From Vitreoscilla massiliensis (GTDB lineage Bacteria; Pseudomonadota; Gammaproteobacteria; Burkholderiales; Neisseriaceae), in the NCBI RefSeq assembly GCF_001457815.1, contig NZ_LN898219.1, positions 561,166 through 625,165 of the forward strand: DNA of 64,000 nt, written 5' to 3'. A model generated the notes under the pieces. That model was not told the DNA's origin, ran no database searches, and saw only the letters and a list, made by a program, of their open reading frames with translations. Position numbers and translations under genes: made by a program. This document shows positions 57,800 through 64,000 of the stretch, piece after piece. Within the stretch, counting starts at the first letter, position 1, and every line of letters starts with the position of its first letter.

Positions 57800-59194
57800 T
57801 CAGTGTTTGGCAGCGGTTTGTGCGACTGGCTGCTGCAGCGCTTGTGCCGAGCTGTCCGATGATTTGCGTATGAGCAAGACACACACCCATGCCAAGGCCA
57901 AAGGCACGGCCAAGGCGAAGAAATAACCATTGACACCGGATTGCGCCAAGATGGAGCCGCCTATGGCCGAACCGATGATGGCACCAAAACGCCCCATGCC
58001 TATGGCCCAACCGGTGGCGGTGGCGCGCACTTGCGCCGGATAAGACGCCACCACCAAGTAATTCAACACCAATTGTTGGCCGCCTATGCCGAAACCTGCC
58101 AAGGCAATCAGCGCAAACACCACGCCCCATTGTTGGTTGTGGATGACCAAACCCAAGGCGATGGCGATGGCGATGCCACAGGCAAACATGAAATACAGGA
58201 TTTTGCTGATGTTCAATTTCGGCAGGTAATACGCCAATGGAATGGCAAACACGATAAAGGCGGCGTTGACTGTGACCGAAGCATACGGTGCGTCGGCAGG
58301 GCTTAAACCTGCTTGCTTCAAAATGGTGGGCAACCACGACAGCAACATAAACCAAGCAATCCAGTTAAAGAAATACGTGCCCCACACGCCTACAGTTGTG
58401 CGGGCCAAACCCGGTTGGAACAAAGTCGATAATTTGGCCGTTGCAATCGGCTGTTGGTCGTCGGTTTGGGCAAAACTGCTGGCGCTGATTTGGACTGGTT
58501 TGCCGGTGATTTTGCCTAAAATGCGCTTAATTTGTTGCTGATTGCGCGCAGTGTGACGTTGCGACAGGTATTCCAACGATTCGGGCAAGGCGAAATACAC
58601 CGCCACCAATAACAGCAAGGGCAAGACACCACCCAAGATGTAAATGCTTTGCCAACCCCATACTGGCAGAATTTTCGCCGCCAACAAACCGCCCAACATC
58701 GCTCCAGCAGGCAAGGCCAATAAAATGCCAGTGGTCACCAAGCCTTTGTGGCGTTTCGGTGCGTATTCAGATGCCAGCGACAGCAGCACCGGCGTGGCGC
58801 CGCCCATGCCCAAGCCGGCAATCACGCGCAAGATGAAAATGTGGTTTAAATGGGTGGCAAATGCAGTGAGCAAGGTCGAGCTGGCAAACAAGGCCATACA
58901 CAGCATCAGGGTTTTGTGGCGGCCAAGTTTGTCGCCCAACATGCCCAGCAGCATCGCACCGACGGTCATGCCGATGATGCCGGCGGTCAATACCGGCGCC
59001 AAAGCCTTGGCTTCTAGCCCAAAAGCCTCAATGATGGCAGGGCCAGTAAAGGCCAAGGCTTGGGTGTCGAAACCGTCAAATAAGGCGATTAAAAAACACA
59101 AAATGATGACGCGCCATTGAAAGGGCGAAATTTTGGTGTCGATGGGAAGGCGGATGGATTCATCCAGTGATGAATTTGGGGGTGCTGCACTCAT
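57800..59194 (-). CDS. MFS transporter of the aromatic acid:H+ symporter family
   Basis: 464 residues, twelve membrane helices. Motif DGFDTQALAF in the first helix (Asp40, Asp43), LGDKLGRHKTL in loop 2-3, and RVIAGLGMGGATPVLLSLASEYAP fit the AAHS group (PcaK/BenK type). Imports benzoate- or hydroxybenzoate-like acids. No ring-cleavage genes lie nearby, so the substrate stays open. Confidence 0.85.
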   Translation of the reverse strand: MSAAPPNSSLDESIRLPIDTKISPFQWRVIILCFLIALFDGFDTQALAFTGPAIIEAFGLEAKALAPVLTAGIIGMTVGAMLLGMLGDKLGRHKTLMLCMALFASSTLLTAFATHLNHIFILRVIAGLGMGGATPVLLSLASEYAPKRHKGLVTTGILLALPAGAMLGGLLAAKILPVWGWQSIYILGGVLPLLLLVAVYFALPESLEYLSQRHTARNQQQIKRILGKITGKPVQISASSFAQTDDQQPIATAKLSTLFQPGLARTTVGVWGTYFFNWIAWFMLLSWLPTILKQAGLSPADAPYASVTVNAAFIVFAIPLAYYLPKLNISKILYFMFACGIAIAIALGLVIHNQQWGVVFALIALAGFGIGGQQLVLNYLVVASYPAQVRATATGWAIGMGRFGAIIGSAIGGSILAQSGVNGYFFALAVPLALAWVCVLLIRKSSDSSAQALQQPVAQTAAKH

Positions 59195-59541
59195 ATTGGT
59201 TTTCCTTGTCGATGTGTGATTTTTTTATTATGAATATGCGTTTATTATGAATGTGGAGATAAGGCTGATATGGCCTTGGTTTGAGGGTAGTTTATCCATC
59301 GCAACAATACCAATATCATTTGGGTCTGCCGTCATACCGTACGGGTATGTAGGTCGATATGGGCATTTAACTGTGCGAGCAATAGCGCGCCATGGCAACA
59401 CAAACACGGCTGAATATAGCGCATGGGTCTGAAAAATAGCAGTATCTGCATTCTGTTCTCTACAGCCCGTCCATAATCGGTTAAAATAGCGACTCTTTCA
59501 GGCCGCCTACCTTTAGGCACTCATTAGGAAATTTGTCATTC
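59195..59541. other. Upstream region of purM
   Basis: 347 bases with no coding frame. CATACC/GGTATG (59333-59349) forms a small hairpin. TTCAGGCCGCCT at 59497-59508 is the reverse of AGGCGGCCTGAA, the canonical-type Neisseriaceae 12-base form. GGTTAAAATAG (about 59480) may be a -10 element. No riboswitch structure recognised. Confidence 0.5.
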
Positions 59542-60579
59542 ATGAGCGACTCTTTAAGTTATCGCGATGCTGGTGTCGATATCGACGCGGGCGATCAATT
59601 GGTTGAAAACATCAAGCCGTTTGCAAAACGCACCATGCGTCCTGAAGTATTGGGCGATTTGGGTGGTTTTGGTGCGTTGGTGGAAATCAGCAAAAAATAC
59701 CAAAATCCGGTGTTGGTTTCAGGCACCGATGGTGTGGGCACCAAATTGAAATTGGCGTTTGACTGGGACAAACACGACACCGTGGGCATAGACTTGGTGG
59801 CGATGAGCGTGAACGATATTCTGGTGCAAGGCGCCGAACCATTGTTCTTCTTGGACTATTTTGCCTGTGGCAAATTGGATGTGGCGCGCGCTACCGATGT
59901 CATCAAAGGCATCGCCCAAGGTTGTGAAGAATCTGGTTGCGCCTTAATCGGCGGCGAAACAGCGGAAATGCCAGGCATGTACCCAGAAGGCGAATACGAT
60001 TTGGCCGGCTTTGCCGTGGGCGTGGTTGAAAAAGACCAAGTCATCAATGGCCGCAGCATCGTCGCTGGCGACGTGGTATTGGGTTTGGCATCGAACGGTG
60101 CGCATTCCAATGGTTACTCTTTGGTGCGCAAAATCATCGCCCGCGACAATCCTGATTTGGATGCGGCTGGCTTTGACGGTGACAAAACCTTGCGTGAAGC
60201 GATTATTGCGCCAACGCGTTTGTATGTGAAACCCATCTTGGCGGCTTTAAAAGAGTTCACCATCAAAGGCATGGCGCACATCACTGGTGGCGGCATTACC
60301 GAAAACGTGCCACGCGTGTTGCCTGAAAACACTGTGGCGCAAATCGATGCAGCTTCTTGGGAATTGCCAAAATTGTTCCAATGGTTGCAACAAGCGGGCA
60401 ATGTAGAGGCGCAAGAAATGTACCGCACCTTTAACTGCGGCATCGGCATGGTGGTGATTGTGGCCGCAGCAGATGCAGACAAAGCGCAAGCATTCTTGGC
60501 CGCACAAGGCGAAACCGTGTACCGTTTGGGCGCGATTCGTGAGCGTCAAGGCGACGAGCACCAAACCCAAGTGGCTTAA
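59542..60579 (+). CDS. purM: Phosphoribosylformylglycinamidine cyclo-ligase PurM
   Basis: 345 residues from ATG 59542 (AGGA 12 bases upstream; a TTG at 59533 is possible). Motifs: SYRDAGVDIDAGDQLVE, GTDGVGTKLKLAF, GGETAEMPGMYPEGEYDLAGF and ITGGGITENVPRVLP. Forms the imidazole ring of AIR in purine synthesis. purN does not follow; the DUS-like hairpin comes next. Confidence 0.97.
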   Translation: MSDSLSYRDAGVDIDAGDQLVENIKPFAKRTMRPEVLGDLGGFGALVEISKKYQNPVLVSGTDGVGTKLKLAFDWDKHDTVGIDLVAMSVNDILVQGAEPLFFLDYFACGKLDVARATDVIKGIAQGCEESGCALIGGETAEMPGMYPEGEYDLAGFAVGVVEKDQVINGRSIVAGDVVLGLASNGAHSNGYSLVRKIIARDNPDLDAAGFDGDKTLREAIIAPTRLYVKPILAALKEFTIKGMAHITGGGITENVPRVLPENTVAQIDAASWELPKLFQWLQQAGNVEAQEMYRTFNCGIGMVVIVAAADADKAQAFLAAQGETVYRLGAIRERQGDEHQTQVA

Positions 60580-60609
60580 TCAATACACCGTTAAGCACTG
60601 ACATGAAAA

Positions 60610-60639
60610 AAGCGGCCTGTAATCATTTACAGGCCGCTT
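60610..60639. terminator. Paired DUS-like words between convergent genes
   Basis: GCGGCCTGTAAT (60612-60623) and TTTACAGGCCGC (60626-60637), with A and T flanks. Terminates purM and the gene at 60661. Confidence 0.87.
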
Positions 60640-60660
60640 TTATCTGTTTAAGCATCAACA

Positions 60661-61119
60661 TCAACACAAATACGAGTTGTAACTGATTTTGCTGACTTTA
60701 TTGTTGTGCATGATGAAGTCAAAACCATACGGCTCGCCGCGGGTGTTGTAAGGCATGACGCCGTTAATCATGTCAGTCGGCCCAAACGTGTGTTGGATTT
60801 TGGCGCCGTTGTCGCCTATGCCGACGCCATTGAGTTTCCACGGTTGGGCGGTGATTTCCACATCGCTGACGATGTATTGGTGGCGTGCGGTTTCGATTAA
60901 GGTCACCACCATGCCACGGTAGTGCAATTCCAAATCGCGCGCATCACGATTGCACACATTCGGTGCGGTGTATTGTTGGCGCAGTGGTTTGCCGAGTTTT
61001 TTCTTGGTGGAATTGAGCGATTCGCCCAAGGCCACGCCTTGTACCGTAGGCATGCTGAGACTGGCCAGTGCGACACTGCCACAACCCCAAAACAACGCTG
61101 CCAGCAGCCATTTTTTCAT
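60661..61119 (-). CDS. Secreted Cys-containing protein, paralogue A
   Basis: 152 residues from ATG 61119 with AAAGAA upstream. Signal peptide (KKWLLAALFWGCGSVALA), then VQGVALGESLNSTKKKLGKP, one Cys in APNVCNRDARDLELHYRGMVVT and a terminal ISYNSYLC. Shares order, length and several motifs (GVxLGxSxxxxKxxLGxP, LxLxYxGMVVTL, GIGDNGAKIQHTFGPTDM, NSYxC at the end) with 62049. The two Cys are probably bridged in the periplasm. Function unknown. Confidence 0.75.
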   Translation of the reverse strand: MKKWLLAALFWGCGSVALASLSMPTVQGVALGESLNSTKKKLGKPLRQQYTAPNVCNRDARDLELHYRGMVVTLIETARHQYIVSDVEITAQPWKLNGVGIGDNGAKIQHTFGPTDMINGVMPYNTRGEPYGFDFIMHNNKVSKISYNSYLC

Positions 61120-61390
61120 AAATTCTTTCATTAATGCATTAAACATTATCTGTTACGCGTAAGAGCACGAATGCTTGAGTTAGTTTCTAAAACCGTCGAT
61201 ATTGGTGATATTAAATCAGTATGTGTGAAAATGGTTAAATATATGTGTTAAAGATGCGGTTTGGCGCAGCAAACTGCGTCTTGATTGTCGCGTTATGGAT
61301 GACATTTGCGGCAATTAACATGAAGCCGATGCGGCAAAGCAGTAAATTAAGGCTACAATATGCGCTGTTTAATTTTTTTGCCATGGGTGT

Positions 61391-61972
61391 ATGAACGCTA
61401 AAGCATTGGATGCGGTAAAGCCGTTTTTAGACTGGATACCGTTAATCGTTTTTTTCTATATCTACAAAACCACCGACCACACCGGTAACCAACACATCAT
61501 TGCCGCCACCTCGGGCTTGATGATTACCACGTTGATTGTGTACGGTCTGATGTTTGTGTTGCAAAAATTCAGCTTGGAAAAACGCCAATGGCTGGTGGTG
61601 GCGTTGACGGTGATTTTCGGTGGCTTGACCATGGCTTTTCAAGACGATTTTTACATCCGCTTGAAAGCACCGATCATCAATGCGGTGTTTGCGTTTGGCA
61701 TGGCGATGAGCCCGCTGTTTTTGGACGGCAAACCGGCCATCCAAAAAATGCTTGGGCAGGTGTTTGAGATGAGCGACAAACAATGGATGAAGCTCAATTG
61801 GATTTGGGTGGCGTTCTTCTGCTTTATGGCGTTTTTGCAAGCGATGTTCGCGTTTGTGTGGAAACAGTATTGGGCGGAATTCACCGCGTTTGGCGACATC
61901 ATTGTGATGGTGGTGTTTATGGTGAGCCAATTCTGGATTTTGCGCCGCTACATGCGCCAAGATGTGAAATAA
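61391..61972 (+). CDS. yciB: Intracellular septation protein A (YciB/IspZ family)
   Basis: 193 residues, five to six membrane helices. Begins KPFLDWIPLIVFFYIYKTTD and carries KPIINAVFAFGMA, MSDKQWMKLNWIWVAFFCF and the end FWILRRYM, as in the YciB family, which is linked to cell-envelope synthesis and septation. Lies between two paralogous secreted Cys proteins on the opposite strand. Confidence 0.92.
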   Translation: MNAKALDAVKPFLDWIPLIVFFYIYKTTDHTGNQHIIAATSGLMITTLIVYGLMFVLQKFSLEKRQWLVVALTVIFGGLTMAFQDDFYIRLKAPIINAVFAFGMAMSPLFLDGKPAIQKMLGQVFEMSDKQWMKLNWIWVAFFCFMAFLQAMFAFVWKQYWAEFTAFGDIIVMVVFMVSQFWILRRYMRQDVK

Positions 61973-62006
61973 GCCTGATTTGGCATTATGCTGCCACAAT
62001 ATGATG

Positions 62007-62036
62007 AAGCGGCCTGTAAACCCTTACAGGCCGCTT
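62007..62036. terminator. Paired DUS-like words between convergent genes
   Basis: GCGGCCTGTAAA (62009-62020) and CTTACAGGCCGC (62023-62034). Between yciB and the secreted paralogue B. Confidence 0.85.
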
Positions 62037-62048
62037 TGTTATGTGGAT

Positions 62049-62510
62049 TTAACACATATAAGAATTGAATTTGATGTGGCTGACTTTGCCGCCGCGCACG
62101 GTGAATTCGTAGGTTTGTCCTGATTGCGGTTCAAAATCGTAAATCATGACATTGTTGCGCATGTCGCTGCTGCCAAACACGCGCTTCACTTGGCTGGCGC
62201 TGTCGCCCAAGCGTATGCCTGAAACATTGAGCGCGGCCGAGGTGATGTCTATGCTGGAAACGCTGTATTGTTGCTTGGCGTCTGGCGACAAGGTCACCAC
62301 CATGCCGGGGTAGCGCAATTGCAGGTCTGGTGCACCCTCATTGCATTCGTTCGGGTCGGTGCGGGTTTCGCTGCTGGGTTGACCCAATTGCTGTTTGACT
62401 TTGGCCAAGCTGTCGTTCAGGGTAATGCCGTTGACCAAATGGTGTTGGTTTTGCGCTTGTACCACGGCGCACAAGCTGAATAAGGCCAGCAAGCTGATGC
62501 GTTTAATCAT
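62049..62510 (-). CDS. Secreted Cys-containing protein, paralogue B
   Basis: 153 residues. Signal peptide (MIKRISLLALFSLCAVVQA), then GITLNDSLAKVKQQLGQP, Cys in DPNECNEGAPDLQLRYPGMVVTL, and the terminal IKFNSYMC. Paralogue of 60661 with the same Cys positions. Resembles small periplasmic proteins with two repeated alpha/beta units; I know no function. A DsbA/DsbC-dependent disulfide is likely. Confidence 0.75.
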   Translation of the reverse strand: MIKRISLLALFSLCAVVQAQNQHHLVNGITLNDSLAKVKQQLGQPSSETRTDPNECNEGAPDLQLRYPGMVVTLSPDAKQQYSVSSIDITSAALNVSGIRLGDSASQVKRVFGSSDMRNNVMIYDFEPQSGQTYEFTVRGGKVSHIKFNSYMC

Positions 62511-62812
62511 GTTTACTCCTCAATCAAATGGCAGCGGATGGCGGCCATGAAGTCATGCGTTAATGATGGCTAAGCGGTAGCGATGCGGGGGTTACACGGT
62601 GGGTGGTTTGGGGTGAGACCGTGCTGACAGTATGGAGGTTTCATATGACAACAGACAGTGCGCAAGACACAAGGTGTGTATCGTCGTACCACAGGTAGTT
62701 GATTGTGGTTTATGTGCGCATTAATGCATGGAAAGATACACAAGCGGCCTGTAAGTTTGTTACAGGCCGCTTGCATGGGTATTGCGCATGATGGCGTTAG
62801 CCATATAGACAT
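62511..62812. other. 302-base gap with a DUS-like hairpin
   Basis: No supported gene. A minus-strand frame (62570-62812) runs through the hairpin and is rejected. The pair GCGGCCTGTAAG (62744-62755) and GTTACAGGCCGC (62759-62770) lies 43 bases after the GST stop on the minus strand, and the remainder holds nothing recognised. Confidence 0.6.
62742..62772. terminator. Paired DUS-like words, likely terminator of the GST gene
   Basis: Two near-exact words in inverted orientation around a 3-base loop, downstream of the GST gene. Confidence 0.8.
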
Positions 62813-63439
62813 TTATGCCGATAATTGCGCCAATTGTGCCTCGCTAATTTGGTTCATCGCTTGAAACGCGGGGCGCGCCATGATGCGGGCCAAATAGTCT
62901 TGCATCGCCGCTGTAGGGGTTAAAGCTTTGCTGCGGCTGGCAAACATCAACAAGCCCGCCAGCAATAAATCACAGGCTTGGAAGTGTGCGCCGGTTAAAT
63001 ATGGCTGTTGCTGCAATTGCCCATCTATGGTGGCGATGACTTGCTCCATGCTGCCATAGCCCAAGGTTTTGCGCATCGCCGGTTGTATCGGGAACTGGAA
63101 CGCTACTTCCATCAGCGCTGCTTCGGCACTGCTGGCGGTGTAAAACAACCAGCGGTAATAAGCACCGCGATTGGCATCGCTCAGTGCCGGCGCCAAGTTC
63201 GCTTGTGGAAAGGCATCGGCCAAGAAGGCGATGATGGCAGAGGCTTCGGTAATCACCGTGTCGCCGTAGCGCAACGCTGGCAATTTGCCCATGGGATTGA
63301 TGGCCAAATACTCAGGCGTTTTCAAATCCTCACCGAAATTCAACACCACACACTCATATTCGGCACCACATTCTTCCAGCATCCACACCACATTGCGACC
63401 ACGCGATTGTGGGTGGGTGTACAACACGATTTTTTCCAT
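62813..63439 (-). CDS. Glutathione S-transferase family protein
   Basis: 208 residues. N-terminal thioredoxin-like domain: VLYTHPQSRGRNVVWMLEEC, then NPMGKLPALRYGDTVITEASAI; C-terminal all-alpha domain from about 85. Subfamily not clear. Probable cytoplasmic detoxification or reductase role. The end of a possible M20 gene cluster lies upstream. Confidence 0.9.
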   Translation of the reverse strand: MEKIVLYTHPQSRGRNVVWMLEECGAEYECVVLNFGEDLKTPEYLAINPMGKLPALRYGDTVITEASAIIAFLADAFPQANLAPALSDANRGAYYRWLFYTASSAEAALMEVAFQFPIQPAMRKTLGYGSMEQVIATIDGQLQQQPYLTGAHFQACDLLLAGLLMFASRSKALTPTAAMQDYLARIMARPAFQAMNQISEAQLAQLSA

Positions 63440-63518
63440 GAACTGTCCTTATTGGTTGTCGGTAAAGAGGCAAGGCATAGCCCAGATTGTTGCTGTTGAT
63501 GATTATTGTGACATTCAA

Positions 63519-63530
63519 GCAGCCTGTAAA
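63519..63530 (+). repeat. Variant DUS-like word GCAGCCTGTAAA
   Basis: One substitution from the consensus, towards the Kingella-type AAGCAGCCTGCA; AAGCAGCCTGTA here differs from that 12-mer at a single position. Unpaired. Confidence 0.6.
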
Positions 63531-63587
63531 TAAAAAAGACCTGCTCGGTGACAAGCAGGCGGAAAAAAGAGACGGAAAAGGGGAGGA

Positions 63588-64000
63588 TTATGATTGGGCG
63601 CTGCGCCAGCTGGCTTGGACTGCATCGCGGTATTGTGGATAGTCCAACACCATGCGCACCAAGCCGTTGACGCCGGTTTTTAAGGTGGCATTGTCGACGG
63701 TGAATTCAGGGCTGTGATTGGGAGCGGCTTTGCTCAAGTCTTGCCCTGCTGGCGTGGCGCCCAAGAACACATACAAAGACGGGATTTTTTCGGCATAAAA
63801 GGCGAAGTCTTCACTCGGCGCTTGGTTGGTGGCAAGCACATGCGCTTTGCCGCCTGAGGCTTTTTGCAAACTGGCCGCCATCACTTCGGTGAGTTTAGGC
63901 TCATTCATGGTCACTGGCGCGTATGCCGCTTGTTTGACCTCGACTTGCACACCATTGGCCTTGGCGACGTTGTTCAATACCTCTGGCAAGCCTTGTACCA
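63588..64000 (-). CDS. M20-family amidohydrolase, C-terminal part
   Basis: Partial gene that continues beyond the window edge; the visible part is about 137 codons. Contains ATNQAPSEDFAFYAEKIPSLY and VFLGATPAGQDLS-, NHSPEFTVDNATL, the C-terminal catalytic-domain motifs of hippurate/indole-acetyl-amino-acid hydrolase-like M20D peptidases. Zinc ligands lie outside the window except the C-terminal His of the APNHSPEF stretch. No complete start can be given. Confidence 0.85.
   Translation of the reverse strand, partial: VQGLPEVLNNVAKANGVQVEVKQAAYAPVTMNEPKLTEVMAASLQKASGGKAHVLATNQAPSEDFAFYAEKIPSLYVFLGATPAGQDLSKAAPNHSPEFTVDNATLKTGVNGLVRMVLDYPQYRDAVQASWRSAQS

Noticed and set aside
243..62770. The repeated GCGGCCTGTAA words as a CRISPR array or REP/BIME element
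   Set aside because: Spacing is irregular across the whole window and many copies are within genes; there are no uniform spacers and no conserved flanks.
62570..62812. 80-codon minus-strand frame upstream of the secreted paralogue
   Set aside because: Passes through the DUS-like hairpin and ends at the GST stop region; composition is not coding-like.
1..64000. tRNA, rRNA, insertion sequence or prophage
   Set aside because: No clover-leaf, transposase, terminal repeat or phage structural gene was seen.

Overview
The window looks like chromosome from a betaproteobacterium of the family Neisseriaceae. The gene order hisF-hisI-hisE, then HIT-tatA-tatB-tatC, fits that family, as do a PglL-like O-oligosaccharyltransferase, a CcoNOQP oxidase with CcoG/FixH, a CpxAR/MisSR-like two-component pair and hemC-hemD-hemX-hemY. 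Above all, a short word, GCGGCCTGTAA, occurs at least 45 times on the two strands. It behaves like a DNA uptake sequence (DUS) and differs at about two positions from the Kingella-type dialect as I recall it. I could not assign a genus. No tRNA, rRNA, insertion sequence, prophage or CRISPR array is visible. Almost everything is housekeeping or core metabolism, at roughly 50% GC with a few AT-rich islands.

Layout: 1-4785 holds the end of histidine biosynthesis, fumC and the Tat translocase. 4782-8268 holds the PglL-like ligase, an S66 carboxypeptidase lipoprotein and a HIT protein. 8382-16031 holds NADP-malic enzyme, fixH-ccoG and ccoNOQP, the last behind a convincing FNR-type promoter. 16303-22971 holds an M61 peptidase, a DUF442 sulfurtransferase/phosphatase-like protein, an orphan gene, tyrA, an exonuclease, a hydrolase, a small HMA-fold protein and a DsbC-like lipoprotein. 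23067-27041 holds ACBP, the two-component pair, ruvB and a GlsB/YeaQ membrane protein. 27321-34820 holds the haem genes, a TSUP permease and a CPA2 antiporter. 35489-40063 holds an unrecognised 503-residue protein, malate synthase G and SlyD. 40561-45943 holds an Ala/Pro/Ser-rich lipoprotein and a cassette (IclR regulator, glutaryl-CoA dehydrogenase, class III CoA-transferase, ETF-quinone oxidoreductase) that reads as a glutarate/glutaryl-CoA degradation module. 46495-53510 holds a tiny gene behind a second FNR box, the lytic transglycosylase Slt, TrkH/TrkA and a class I fumarase. 53851-64000 holds a broken Sel1-repeat gene, DUF2797 and TM2 proteins, a deaminase, an aromatic-acid MFS transporter, purM, YciB flanked by two related secreted Cys proteins, a GST, and the end of an M20 amidohydrolase.

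Themes: respiration and C4-dicarboxylate metabolism are heavily represented (two fumarases, malic enzyme, malate synthase, cbb3 oxidase, ETF-QO). The strongest unexplained signal is the DUS-like word and its use in inverted pairs at gene ends. Pairs lie in most convergent junctions, where many look like intrinsic terminators. One pair carries matching substitutions in both arms. A second, shorter word (GCGGCCTGAA, the canonical Neisseriaceae ...CTGAA ending) occurs mainly inside genes.
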